Shown here: piece after piece, positions 7,288 through 16,008 of the stretch | Numbering within the stretch: the stretch's first letter is position 1 | Layout: each line of letters starts with the position of its first letter | From: Amycolatopsis xylanica | GTDB lineage: Bacteria > Actinomycetota > Actinomycetes > Mycobacteriales > Pseudonocardiaceae | Length of the DNA: 64,000 nt | NCBI RefSeq assembly: GCF_900107045.1 | Contig: NZ_FNON01000005.1 | Coordinates: forward strand, 496,001 to 560,000 | Reading direction: 5' to 3' | Program-made: the position numbers and the translations under genes | The notes under the pieces: model-generated | Database searches by the model: none | What the model saw: the letters and a program-made list of their open reading frames with translations, nothing else | What the model was told of the DNA's origin: nothing

Positions 7288-9222
7288 GTGATCCAGAACC
7301 TCTTGGTCGCCAACCGCGGCGAGATCGCGCGCCGCGTCTTCCGGACCTGCCGCGACGCCGGGATCGGCACGGTCGCCGTGTTCTCCGACGCCGACGCCGG
7401 GCTGCCGCACGCGAACGAGGCCGACACGGCCGTGCGCCTGCCGGGCAACGCGCCGTCCGAGACGTACCTGCGGTCGGACCTGCTGATCAAGGCGGCCGCC
7501 GACGCAGGCGCCGACGCGGTCCACCCCGGCTACGGGTTCCTGTCGGAGAACGCCGGGTTCGCCCGTGCCGTGCTCGACGCGGGCCTGACCTGGGTCGGCC
7601 CGCCGCCGGAGGCCATCGAGACGATGGGCTCCAAAGTGGAGTCCAAACGCCTGATGGCAGCCGCGGGCGTGCCCGTGCTGTCCGAATTGGACCCGGCCGA
7701 GGTCACCGAGCGCGATCTTCCCTTGCTGGTCAAGGCCTCCGCCGGGGGTGGCGGCCGCGGCATGCGCGTGGTCCGCGCGCTCGCCGAGCTGACCGAAGCC
7801 GTCGAGGGAGCGCGGGCCGAGGCCGGTTCCGCGTTCGGCGACTCGACCGTGTTCTGCGAGCCGTACCTGGAAGCCGGACGGCACATCGAGGTCCAGATCC
7901 TCGCGGACCAGCACGGCACCGTGTGGGCGCTGGGGGAGCGGGAATGCTCTATCCAGCGGCGGCACCAGAAGGTCGTCGAGGAAGCGCCATCCCCGCTTGT
8001 CGACCCGGCGATGCGGGAAGAGCTGTTCGACGCGGCACGCAAGGCGGCCAAGGCGATCGACTACGTCGGCGCCGGGACGGTCGAGTTCCTCGCCGGGCCG
8101 GACGGCCGCTTCTACTTCCTGGAGATGAACACCCGCCTGCAGGTTGAACACCCGGTGACCGAGTGCACCACCGGCGTGGACCTGGTCTCGCTGCAGCTGC
8201 AGGTCGCCGAAGGCCTGAAGCTCGCGGCCGACCCTCCACAGTCGACAGGTCACGCGATCGAAGTCCGGCTCTACGCCGAGGATCCGGCCGAAGGCTGGCA
8301 GCCGCAGAGCGGCACGCTGCACAGGTTCGCGGTGCCGGATGTCGACTTGGAGTTCGAGCACGGACCCGGGCTCCGGCTCGACTCGGGCTTCGTCGACGGC
8401 TCGGTGGTCGGCGTGCACTACGACCCCATGCTCGCCAAGGTCATCGCCTGGGCGCCGACCCGGAACGAGGCCGCACGCAGGCTCGCCAAGGCACTCGCGG
8501 GCGCCAAGATCCACGGCCTGGTCACCAACCGTGACCTGCTCGTGAACATCCTGCGGCACAACTCTTTCCTGGCCGGAGAGACCGACACGGCGTTCTTCGA
8601 CCGGCACGGCCTGGACACGCTCGCCCAGCCGCTGAACAGTGACCCTAAACTGTCCGCGCTCGCCGCCGCGCTGGCGGACTCGGCGGCCAACCGGGCAGAG
8701 GCGAAGACACTCGGGCGATTGCCGAGCGGCTGGCGCAACGTGCGGTCGGCCTTGCAGCGCAAGCGGTTCGGTGACATCGAGATCGGCTACGCGCTCACCC
8801 GCGACGGGCTGCGCGCGGAAGGATTCGACGACGTCGCGCTCGTCAGTGCCGAGCCGGGCCGGGTCGTGCTCGACGTGGCCGGTGTGCGCCGGGTGTTCGA
8901 GGTCGCGAAGTACGGCGACACGGTCTACGTCGACTCCGCGCTCGGGCCGGTCACGCTGCGGGCCGAGCCGCGGTTCGCCGACCCGGACGCGGCGCTCGCC
9001 GCCGGGTCGCTGGTCGCGCCGATGCCGGGCACGGTCGTGCGCGTCGCGGTGTCCACAGGGGACGCGGTGAAGGCGGGCGACCCGTTGCTGTGGCTGGAAG
9101 CCATGAAGATGGAACACCGGATCTCCGCACCCGCCGACGGCGTGGTCAGTGCGTTGAGCGTCCAAACCGGACAGCAGGTAGAAGTGGGCACGGTTCTCGT
9201 AGTGGTCGAGGAGAAGCAATGA
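7288..9222 (+). CDS. acyl-CoA carboxylase alpha subunit (biotin carboxylase plus BCCP)
   Basis: 644 residues. Biotin carboxylase fills about 1-445: N-terminal NRGEIARRVFRTCRDAG, ATP-grasp loop KASAGGGGRGMRVV, and FYFLEMNTRLQVEHPVTE. A linker/BT domain follows, then a biotinyl carrier domain with the EAMKM motif; biotin-accepting lysine is K607. GTG 7288 begins seven bases after the beta-subunit stop. Its stop overlaps the next start (ATGA). It carboxylates biotin with ATP and bicarbonate and delivers it to the beta subunit. Confidence 0.93.
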   Translation: MIQNLLVANRGEIARRVFRTCRDAGIGTVAVFSDADAGLPHANEADTAVRLPGNAPSETYLRSDLLIKAAADAGADAVHPGYGFLSENAGFARAVLDAGLTWVGPPPEAIETMGSKVESKRLMAAAGVPVLSELDPAEVTERDLPLLVKASAGGGGRGMRVVRALAELTEAVEGARAEAGSAFGDSTVFCEPYLEAGRHIEVQILADQHGTVWALGERECSIQRRHQKVVEEAPSPLVDPAMREELFDAARKAAKAIDYVGAGTVEFLAGPDGRFYFLEMNTRLQVEHPVTECTTGVDLVSLQLQVAEGLKLAADPPQSTGHAIEVRLYAEDPAEGWQPQSGTLHRFAVPDVDLEFEHGPGLRLDSGFVDGSVVGVHYDPMLAKVIAWAPTRNEAARRLAKALAGAKIHGLVTNRDLLVNILRHNSFLAGETDTAFFDRHGLDTLAQPLNSDPKLSALAAALADSAANRAEAKTLGRLPSGWRNVRSALQRKRFGDIEIGYALTRDGLRAEGFDDVALVSAEPGRVVLDVAGVRRVFEVAKYGDTVYVDSALGPVTLRAEPRFADPDAALAAGSLVAPMPGTVVRVAVSTGDAVKAGDPLLWLEAMKMEHRISAPADGVVSALSVQTGQQVEVGTVLVVVEEKQ

Positions 9223-10382
9223 CGATGAACTTCCATGAGCCGGTCGAGCGGGCCGAGCTTCGCAAGGCGGCGTTCGAGCTCGCCTCCAGCTTCGGCCACG
9301 AGTACTACCTCAAGCAGGCGCGCTCGGGCGGCAAGACGAACGAGCTGTGGGACGAGGCCGGGCGGCTCGGCTACCTCGGTGTCAACCTGCCCGAGGAGTA
9401 CGGCGGCGGTGGCGCGGGCATCGCGGACCTCGCGGCGGTGCTCGAAGAGTTCGCCGCCGCGGGCGCGCCGCTGCTGCTCATGGTCGTCTCGCCCGCCATC
9501 TGCGGCACGGTGATCTCGCGGTTCGGCACGGAGAGCCAGAAGAAGCACTGGCTGCCGGGGATCGCCGACGGCACCACGAAGATGGTCTTCGCGATCACCG
9601 AGCCCGACGCGGGCTCGAACTCGCACAAGATCACCACCACCGCCCAGCGCGACGGCTCCGAGTGGGTCCTCAATGGACGGAAGGTCTACATCTCCGGGGT
9701 CGACGAGGCGGACGCCGTGCTGGTCGTCAGCCGCACCGAGGACGCCAAGACCGGCAAGCTCAAGCCCGCGCTGTTCATCGTGCCGACCGACAGCCCCGGC
9801 TTCGAGTACCGGCAGATCGAGATGGATCTCGTCTCGCCGGAGAAGCAGTTCTCGCTGTTCATCGACGACGTGCACCTGCCCGCCGAGGCGCTGGTCGGTG
9901 ACGAGGACGCGGCCATCGCGCAGCTGTTCGCCGGGCTCAACCCCGAGCGGATCATGGGCGCGTCGTTCTCGCTCGGCATCGCCAGGTACGCGCTCGACAA
10001 GGGTGTGAACTACGCCAAGGAACGCCAAGTGTGGGGCGCCCCGATCGCCACGCACCAGGGGCTCGCGCATCCGCTCGCCGCGGTCAAGATCGAGCTGGAA
10101 CTCGCGAAGCTGATGACGCAGAAGGCCGGTTCGCTCTACGACTCCGGCGACGACTTCAACGCAGGCGAGGCCGCGAACATGGCCAAGTACGCGGCCGCCG
10201 AGGTCGCGATCCACGCCGTCGACCAGGCCGTGCAGACCCACGGCGGCAACGGCCTCGCGTCCGAGTACGGGCTGGGGACGCTGGTCGGCGCGGTCCGGCT
10301 CGGCCGCATCGCGCCGGTGAGCCGCGAGATGGTGCTCAACTTCGTCGGCCAGCACAGCCTCGGCCTGCCCAAGTCCTACTGA
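9219..10382 (+). CDS. acyl-CoA dehydrogenase, second copy in the operon
   Basis: 387 residues with AITEPDAGSNSHKI (125-138) and THGGNGLASEYGLG near the C terminus. The candidate base is E243 in NPERIMGAS, again a helix-G glutamate; the C-terminal YEGT position reads PVSREM. It is only distantly like the first dehydrogenase, so the two probably act at different steps or on different substrates of one pathway. Open reading frame upstream to 9090 is discarded because ATG 9219 overlaps the alpha-subunit stop, the pattern seen throughout this operon. Confidence 0.9.
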   Translation: MTMNFHEPVERAELRKAAFELASSFGHEYYLKQARSGGKTNELWDEAGRLGYLGVNLPEEYGGGGAGIADLAAVLEEFAAAGAPLLLMVVSPAICGTVISRFGTESQKKHWLPGIADGTTKMVFAITEPDAGSNSHKITTTAQRDGSEWVLNGRKVYISGVDEADAVLVVSRTEDAKTGKLKPALFIVPTDSPGFEYRQIEMDLVSPEKQFSLFIDDVHLPAEALVGDEDAAIAQLFAGLNPERIMGASFSLGIARYALDKGVNYAKERQVWGAPIATHQGLAHPLAAVKIELELAKLMTQKAGSLYDSGDDFNAGEAANMAKYAAAEVAIHAVDQAVQTHGGNGLASEYGLGTLVGAVRLGRIAPVSREMVLNFVGQHSLGLPKSY

Positions 10383-10392
10383 GGAGACCGCT

Positions 10393-11220
10393 TTGACCAC
10401 GCTCGCAGGCAAGACGCTCATCATGTCCGGCGGCAGCCGAGGGATCGGCGAGGCCATCGCGCTGCGCGCGGCCCGCGACGGCGCGAACGTCGTGCTGCTC
10501 GCCAAGACCACCGAGCCGCACCCGAAGCTGCCCGGCACGATCTACACCGCCGCCAAGGCCATCGAGGAGGCGGGTGGCCAGGCGCTGCCGATCGTCGGCG
10601 ACGTCCGCGACGACGAGGGCGTCGCCGCCGCGGTCGCGAAGGCCGTCGAGCAGTTCGGCGGGCTCGACATCGTGGTGAACAACGCGAGCGCCATCGACCT
10701 GACGCCGACCGAACACGTCAGCATGAAGCGCTACGACCTCATGCAGGACATCAACGCGCGCGGCTCGTTCCTGCTGTCGAAGCTGGCGATCCCGCACCTG
10801 AAGAAGTCGGCGAACGCGCACATCCTGACGCTGTCGCCGCCGATCAGCCTCGACCCGAAGTGGTTCACCGCCGGGCACCTCGCGTACAGCATCGCGAAGT
10901 ACTCGATGAGCCTGGTGACCGTCGGCCTCTCGGCGGAACTGGCAGGCGACGGCATCGCGGCGAACTCGCTGTGGCCGCGCACGACCATCGACACGGCGGC
11001 GATCCGCAACGTGGTCGGCGCCGAGCTGGCCGACCGGTCGCGGACGCCGGAGATCATGGCCGACGCCGCGCACGTGATCCTCACGAAACCCAGCCGCGAG
11101 GTCACCGGCCACTTCTTCATCGACGACGAGGTGCTCGCCGCCGAGGGCGTCACCGACTTCGCGAAGTACCGCCTCTGCGAGCGCGAAGAGGACCTGCAGA
11201 AGGACTTCTGGGTCGAATGA
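10393..11220 (+). CDS. SDR family oxidoreductase (HSDL2-like)
   Basis: 275 residues starting at TTG 10393 behind GAGGAG. Rossmann motif GGSRGIG at 13-19, NNAS, and catalytic YSIAK near 178. The C-terminal segment (RYDLMQ..., ILTLSPPISLDPKWF, REVTGHFFIDDEVL) is typical of the hydroxysteroid-dehydrogenase-like 2 group. In atu and fatty-acid operons such SDRs act on hydroxyacyl or alcohol intermediates; the exact substrate is unknown. The stop overlaps the TetR start by four bases. Confidence 0.88.
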   Translation: MTTLAGKTLIMSGGSRGIGEAIALRAARDGANVVLLAKTTEPHPKLPGTIYTAAKAIEEAGGQALPIVGDVRDDEGVAAAVAKAVEQFGGLDIVVNNASAIDLTPTEHVSMKRYDLMQDINARGSFLLSKLAIPHLKKSANAHILTLSPPISLDPKWFTAGHLAYSIAKYSMSLVTVGLSAELAGDGIAANSLWPRTTIDTAAIRNVVGAELADRSRTPEIMADAAHVILTKPSREVTGHFFIDDEVLAAEGVTDFAKYRLCEREEDLQKDFWVE

Positions 11221-11822
11221 TCCGCGAACCGCAGCAGGAACGCAGCCGGACCACGCGGCGGCGGCTGATCGAGGCCGCCGTCGAGTGCATCGGCGAGCTG
11301 GGCTGGACCGGCACGACGGTGGCGGTCATCGCCGAGCGCGCCGGGGTGTCCCGGGGAGCGGCACAGCATCATTTCCCCACCCGCGAGGACCTTCTGGTCG
11401 CGGCCGTCGAGCTCGTCGGCGAGGTCCAGCTGTCGGAACTCAGGTCGCAGGTGGCCGATCTGCCCGAGGGCCCGTCCCGTATCGAGACCGTGGCTTCGGT
11501 GTTGCTGAACCTTTACGCGGGCCCGATGTTCCGCGCGGCACTGCATCTCTGGGTGGCCGGGTCCACTGACCAGGCGCTGCGGGACACGCTCGTGCCGTTG
11601 GAGGCGCGGGTCGGCCGGGAAGCACACAGAGTGGCCGTTGACCTGCTGGGCGTCGACGAGTCCCACGACGGCGTCCGCGAAATGGTTCAGGCCACTCTGG
11701 ATCTTGCCAGGGGCCTAGGCCTGGCTAATCTCCTTACGGACGACACGAAAAGACGTCAGCAGATCGTGCGCCAGTGGGCCCGCATGTTGGAACAGAACGT
11801 AGCCGGAACCACCTCGGTCTAG
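11217..11822 (+). CDS. TetR family transcriptional regulator
   Basis: 201 residues. Residues 8-55 form a classic TetR HTH (TRRRLIEAAVECIGELGWTGTTVAVIAERAGVSRGAAQHHFPTREDLL in outline), followed by a helical ligand domain. It is the last gene of the operon and translationally coupled, so it is probably the local repressor responding to a pathway acyl-CoA, comparable to AtuR. I could not find a clear palindromic operator in the short region before 2056. Confidence 0.9.
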   Translation: MIREPQQERSRTTRRRLIEAAVECIGELGWTGTTVAVIAERAGVSRGAAQHHFPTREDLLVAAVELVGEVQLSELRSQVADLPEGPSRIETVASVLLNLYAGPMFRAALHLWVAGSTDQALRDTLVPLEARVGREAHRVAVDLLGVDESHDGVREMVQATLDLARGLGLANLLTDDTKRRQQIVRQWARMLEQNVAGTTSV

Positions 11823-11908
11823 ACAACGTCGTATTCTCGTTAACACTTTCGGCGCAGCGAGCGATAACTCGTTGTAAGTAGCTAGGTGAACGAGAAGGGT
11901 TCAGTCCG

Positions 11909-12169
11909 GTGTCCGGTTCAGCAGTCGAGCTTTCCCACCGTGCCATGGCGATGCTGAGGGCGGTGGCCGCACACCGAGCGCAGATGTCGTGCAGCTGCGA
12001 GCCCGACCTGTTCATCGACGGATTCGCCTGCTGCGACCAGATCACCGCGCACGACCTCGCCCGCGCCGGCTACATCAAGCCCGCCGACACCACGACCGTG
12101 TCCGGCCGCGTCCCCGCCGAGCTCACCGAAGCAGGCCGCGCCGCGCTGGCCGTCACCACCGCCGCCTGA
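11909..12169 (+). CDS. small hypothetical protein (86 aa)
   Basis: Starts at GTG 11909 with GAGAAGGG upstream. It contains three to four cysteines (SCSCEP, ACCDQ) in the middle and a C-terminal LTEAGRAAL segment that looks like the end of a winged-helix or MarR-like fold. No signal peptide or membrane helix. I do not recognise the family. It stands alone, with a palindromic repeat just after it. Confidence 0.6.
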   Translation: MSGSAVELSHRAMAMLRAVAAHRAQMSCSCEPDLFIDGFACCDQITAHDLARAGYIKPADTTTVSGRVPAELTEAGRAALAVTTAA

Positions 12170-12185
12170 CCGAGCGGCTGGACCA

Positions 12186-12234
12186 CACAAGGGTGGCCCT
12201 TGTAACCCTGAGCGTTACAAGGGCCACCCTTGTG
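12186..12234. repeat. CAAGGG-type double palindrome, first copy
   Basis: A 21-bp arm (12186-12206) is followed by CCTGAGC and its exact reverse complement (12214-12234). Each arm is itself a small hairpin, CAAGGG-TGG-CCCTTG. It sits 17 bp past the stop of the small gene and 11 bp from the stop of the convergent permease. A diverged second copy lies at 48388-48444. Likely a bidirectional terminator belonging to a dispersed repeat family. Confidence 0.85.
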
Positions 12235-12244
12235 CCTTTCCCGG

Positions 12245-13603
12245 CTAGCGGGAGCGGCGAAGCAGGGCGTAGAGCCCGCCCGAGATGACGAAGCCGACCA
12301 GGAACGTCAGGTCGCCGATCGCGGGCACCGCCTTGGGGATCGGCGCGGTGTAGAGCGTCTGGTTCGCGAAGAGCCCGATCGACACGACCAGCCCGGCCAC
12401 GAACGCGATGAACCCCGGCCAGTTGCTGTGCCGCGGGTCCGCGAACAGCCCGCTGACGTCCTGGCCTCGCCGCAGGTATTGGTCGACGAGCAGCACGGCC
12501 AGCCACGGGCTCACCCAATAGGCGACCACGAGCAGGAAGCTCTCGTAGGCGTGCCCGGCGTCGGCGAGCCCGGCCCACGCGAGCGCGAAGCCGATGGCGC
12601 CGTAGCCGACCGAGACGACGGCGCGCCGCCAGTTCAACGGCAGCTTGATGCCGAGCGCGAGGAAGGACAGCGCGCCCGAGTACACGTTGATCACGTTCGC
12701 GGCGACCGCGCCGAGGGTGACCGAAAGCAGCGTCGCCGCGGCCAGGAAGGCGGGCAGGTGGTGGGTGAACGCCGTGGTCGGGTTCGCCTCGCCGCCTTCG
12801 CCGATGGTGGCCGACGCGGCGCCGACGATCATCAGGATGGTCGTCGACAGGAACAGGCCGAGCGAGGCGTACAGGCCGACGGCTCGTCTGTTCACAGTGG
12901 ACGGAAGGTAGCGGGTGTAGTCGGCGGCGTACGGGTTCCAGCCCGCCGTGTAGCCGAACGCGGCGCCCAGCGTGAGCAGGAATCCGCCGATGCCACCGCC
13001 GCCCGCCGCGGCACTCGGCTCGGCCTTGACGAAGATGACGACCGAGGTCACCGCGAAGACGACCGCGAGCAGCACGAAAACGTACTTCTCGTAGGCCTGC
13101 ACCAGATTGTGGCCGAAGAAGGCGATCACCACCTGCAGCGCGACCACCAGCACGAGGCAGCTCAGCACCGGCAGCCCGGTCAGCGAGTTCAGCGCGAACG
13201 CGCCGCTCACGCTGTTGACCGAGAACCAGCCGATCCCGGCCATCACCGACATCAGCGCCGCGGGCAGGATGTTCCCGCGATAGCCGAAGGCGATGCGGCC
13301 GAGCACCATCTGCGGGACACCGTGGTCCGGACCGCGGGCCGAGAGCACGGCGTGCGTGACCGAGCCGAGCGCGTTGCCGAGCACGACGGCCAGCACCGCC
13401 TGCCAGAAGGTGAGCCCGAAGACCGAAACGGCCAGCACGCCGACGAAGATCGTGGCGAACTCGAGGTTGGGGGAGGCCCAGGTCCAGAACAGCTGGCGGG
13501 GGGAGCCGTGCCGGTCGGCGGCATCGACCTGCTCGATTCCGCCCGGTTCGACGGCGACGATCTTTTCGCCGTATTCGGCCTCAGCCGGTGGGGTGGTCGA
13601 CAT
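12245..13603 (-). CDS. NCS1 family nucleobase:cation symporter (purine-cytosine permease)
   Basis: 452 residues with about twelve hydrophobic segments. The N-terminal HGSPRQLFWTWASPNLEFATIFVG and GYTAGWNPYAADYTRYLP segments are typical of the NCS1/PRT family. It should import a base such as cytosine, a purine or a related N-heterocycle with a cation, in the cytoplasmic membrane. I place the start at ATG 13603 because the protein then begins directly before the conserved region; ATG 13612 and 13642 remain possible. It is a lone gene, separate from the second NCS1 gene at 22753. Confidence 0.9.
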   Translation of the reverse strand: MSTTPPAEAEYGEKIVAVEPGGIEQVDAADRHGSPRQLFWTWASPNLEFATIFVGVLAVSVFGLTFWQAVLAVVLGNALGSVTHAVLSARGPDHGVPQMVLGRIAFGYRGNILPAALMSVMAGIGWFSVNSVSGAFALNSLTGLPVLSCLVLVVALQVVIAFFGHNLVQAYEKYVFVLLAVVFAVTSVVIFVKAEPSAAAGGGGIGGFLLTLGAAFGYTAGWNPYAADYTRYLPSTVNRRAVGLYASLGLFLSTTILMIVGAASATIGEGGEANPTTAFTHHLPAFLAAATLLSVTLGAVAANVINVYSGALSFLALGIKLPLNWRRAVVSVGYGAIGFALAWAGLADAGHAYESFLLVVAYWVSPWLAVLLVDQYLRRGQDVSGLFADPRHSNWPGFIAFVAGLVVSIGLFANQTLYTAPIPKAVPAIGDLTFLVGFVISGGLYALLRRSR

Positions 13604-13700
13604 TCGGCACATGATAGGTGACGAAGAGTACGGGAATAGCATGCCGCAGCAGGAATGTTATCGCTGGTGAGAGCTTCACGAACTGGTTGGGGGTTTTGCG

Positions 13701-14699
13701 GTGGTGGCAACAGAGGTCCGTCTGGTAAGGCGGCCGGATGGCAAACCGGTGCCGTCCGATTTCTCCATTGTGGACACGGATGTCCCGGTCGCCGGGCCCG
13801 GTCAGGTGCTCGTGCGCAACCACGTGCTGAGCGTGGATCCGTACATGCGGGGCCGGATGAGCACGGCCAAGAGCTATGCCGAGCCGTATGAGCTCGGTGT
13901 CGTGATGTACCAGGGCGGTGCCGTCGGCGAGGTGGTGGTTTCAAACCACCCGGAGTTCGCGGCCGGTGATTTCGTCCAGCATTGGGCCGGATGGCGTACC
14001 CATTCGGTGCTCGACGCGTCCGAAGCGACCAGTGTGGACGGTGACGCCGCGCCGTTGAGCGCCTATCTCGGCGTGCTGGGCATGCCGGGGCTGACCGCGT
14101 ACTCGGGCCTGTTCGAGGTCGGCGGGTTCGCGCAGGGCGACACGGTGTTCGTGTCCGGCGCGGCGGGCGCCGTCGGCTCGGTCGCGGGCCAGCTCGCGAA
14201 ACTGCGCGGCGCCAAGCGGGTCATCGGCAGCGCGGGCTCGGCCGAGAAGGTCCGCCATCTCGTCGAGGACCTGGGTTTCGACGCCGCGTTCAACTACAAG
14301 GACGCACCCGTGCTCGACCAGTTGGCCGAAGCCGCGCCGGACGGGATCGACCTGTACTTCGACAACGTCGGCGGCGATCACCTCGAAGCCGCGATCGAGA
14401 CGATGAACCTGCACGGCCGGATCGTGTTGTGCGGCGCGATTTCGCAGTACAACTCGGCCGAGCCGGACGGGCTGCGCAACTACCGGATGATCACGGGCAA
14501 ACGGCTGACCCTGCGGGGCGTGCTGGTGCTCGACCACTTCGGACTGCGGCCGCGGTTCCTCGACGAGGTCGGCCCGCTCGTGCGGTCGGGCAGGCTCAAG
14601 TACACCGAGACCTTTGTGGACGGTATCCGGAACGCGCCGCAGGCGTTCATCGACATGCTGGACGGCGCCAACACCGGCAAGATGATCGTCCGCCTCTGA
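13701..14699 (+). CDS. NADP-dependent medium-chain oxidoreductase (alkenal/one reductase type)
   Basis: 332 residues of the zinc-free MDR type: N-terminal SVDPYMRGRMS, nucleotide motif GAAGAVGSVAGQLAK (about 150-164) and a C-terminal FVDGIRNAPQAFIDMLDGANTGKM. Members reduce the double bond of alpha,beta-unsaturated aldehydes or ketones with NADPH. GTG 13701 is the start; a GTG immediately before it is also possible. Cytosolic. Divergent from the NCS1 gene with about 100 bp between. Confidence 0.88.
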   Translation: MVATEVRLVRRPDGKPVPSDFSIVDTDVPVAGPGQVLVRNHVLSVDPYMRGRMSTAKSYAEPYELGVVMYQGGAVGEVVVSNHPEFAAGDFVQHWAGWRTHSVLDASEATSVDGDAAPLSAYLGVLGMPGLTAYSGLFEVGGFAQGDTVFVSGAAGAVGSVAGQLAKLRGAKRVIGSAGSAEKVRHLVEDLGFDAAFNYKDAPVLDQLAEAAPDGIDLYFDNVGGDHLEAAIETMNLHGRIVLCGAISQYNSAEPDGLRNYRMITGKRLTLRGVLVLDHFGLRPRFLDEVGPLVRSGRLKYTETFVDGIRNAPQAFIDMLDGANTGKMIVRL

Positions 14700-14721
14700 C
14701 GCCCCACCCACCCGGACGCGG

Positions 14722-14814
14722 AAAAAAATCCCAATGTGGCTTTCGTCAGCTTCGAGCTGACGAAAGCCACATTGGCGGCCAGAAAACTGACCAATGCCAC
14801 ATTGGGATTTTTTT
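14722..14814. terminator. bidirectional terminator with two alternative long hairpins
   Basis: A 19-nt arm beginning with seven A (14722-14740) is exactly complementary to 14796-14814, which ends with seven T. Within it, 14731-14775 forms a separate perfect 21-bp stem with a TCG loop. The two pairings exclude each other because both use 14731-14740. Placement between convergent stops (14699 and 14823), with A and T tracts outside, fits an intrinsic terminator for both strands. Confidence 0.85.
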
Positions 14815-14822
14815 AGCCGGGG

Positions 14823-15773
14823 TCAGCCGGTGTAGCCGGCGACGACCTTGGTGAAGTCGTACTTGCCCTGGGAGATGCCCGCGCAGTTGTTGCAGTCGCG
14901 GTTGGTCGCCCAGAAGGTGAAGCGCGCCAGGTGGTGACTGGTCGCGTAGTCCCTGATCGACTTGAAGTTCGCGACGCTGACGACCTCGCCCGCGTTGTCG
15001 GTCTTGCCGTTCATCGAGGACAGGCCGCTCTTGCGGTAGGCCGCGTCGTCGGACAGGCCGAACGTGGACTTGAGGTGGTTCTTCAGTCCGTCCACCGCGC
15101 TCTTGGTCTTGCCGACCATGTCGCCGCCGCTGGAGAAGTCGAACGGCATGACCGACCACGCGTCGATGTTCGCGCCGATCACCTTGGACTGGTTGACCAG
15201 CCGCTTGCCGGTCGCCGACAGGCCGTTGACCTCGGTCGGGATGGTGATGACCACGCGCAGGCCCGGGTTCTTGGCCTTGGTCAGCTTGACCGCGTTGAGG
15301 ATCCGGTCCTGCACGGTGTTGTTCTCGAACTCGTCGGTGTTCTCGATGTCGAGGTCGATGGCCTTGAGCTTGTAGGCGTCGATGACCTTCTGGTACGCGC
15401 CGGCCAGCGCCGAGGCCGAGGTGCACTTGGCGCCGAGCTTGGTGCCCGACCAGCCGCCGAACGACGGCACCACGTCGCCGCCCTTGGCGCGGATGTTGTC
15501 GATCATCGTCTTGTCCGAGCCGGTGAGCGAGCGGCTGCCGTCCCACTTGGGGTTGCAGCCGCCGTCGGACAGCATGAACGCGAGCGTGAACGTCTTGACG
15601 CCGGTCGCGTCCATCGCCGCGGTGGGGCTCGTCTGTCCCTCCCACTGGTACAGATAGGGAGACGCGAGAATGGGGTCCGGTGCTGCCGAAGCCGACGGCG
15701 CGAGGCCGACGGTGGTGGCGATCGCGGCGGCAGCCGCACTCGCGACGGTCAGCAGACGGCGTGCTTTCTTCAA
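14823..15773 (-). CDS. secreted glycoside hydrolase family 18 chitinase
   Basis: 316 residues. Residues 1-31 are a Sec signal peptide (KKARR, Ala-rich core, SASA cleavage). The catalytic GH18 motif is D140-L-D142-I-E144, with E144 as acid/base, preceded by the SFGGWSG strand. There is a single catalytic domain and no carbohydrate-binding module. It should hydrolyse chitin or chito-oligomers outside the cell. A DasR-like box about 100 bp upstream fits N-acetylglucosamine control. Confidence 0.9.
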   Translation of the reverse strand: MKKARRLLTVASAAAAAIATTVGLAPSASAAPDPILASPYLYQWEGQTSPTAAMDATGVKTFTLAFMLSDGGCNPKWDGSRSLTGSDKTMIDNIRAKGGDVVPSFGGWSGTKLGAKCTSASALAGAYQKVIDAYKLKAIDLDIENTDEFENNTVQDRILNAVKLTKAKNPGLRVVITIPTEVNGLSATGKRLVNQSKVIGANIDAWSVMPFDFSSGGDMVGKTKSAVDGLKNHLKSTFGLSDDAAYRKSGLSSMNGKTDNAGEVVSVANFKSIRDYATSHHLARFTFWATNRDCNNCAGISQGKYDFTKVVAGYTG

Positions 15774-15874
15774 CGGTCCTCCAAGGAAAGTAACGGCACG
15801 TCAGCGTCGACGTGCATCAGTTGGAAGCCCTCGTTGCTTGATCCGGCGGTATCAAACGAAGCGAGCGCCCTAAC

Positions 15875-15902
15875 AGTGGACTGGACCAATATCTAATGTC
15901 AA
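15875..15902 (-). promoter_or_regulatory. DasR-like box and TTGACA element upstream of the chitinase
   Basis: Read on the reverse strand, 15890-15875 is ATTGGTCCAGTCCACT, matching 13 of 16 positions of the Streptomyces DasR element ACTGGTCTAGACCASt as I recall it. A perfect -35 hexamer TTGACA lies at 15902-15897; no convincing -10 sits 16-18 bases on. The box overlaps where a polymerase would bind, consistent with repression relieved by glucosamine phosphates. Confidence 0.6.
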
Positions 15903-16008
15903 GGCTCTTAACGAATGCGCTGACCGTACTAAAGGAGGTTCACTTAGCGCGTCCGGTTGCGTACCATGCGTGGGAGTTCCGGGTGGGCACGGTGCTTGGG
16001 AGACGTGC

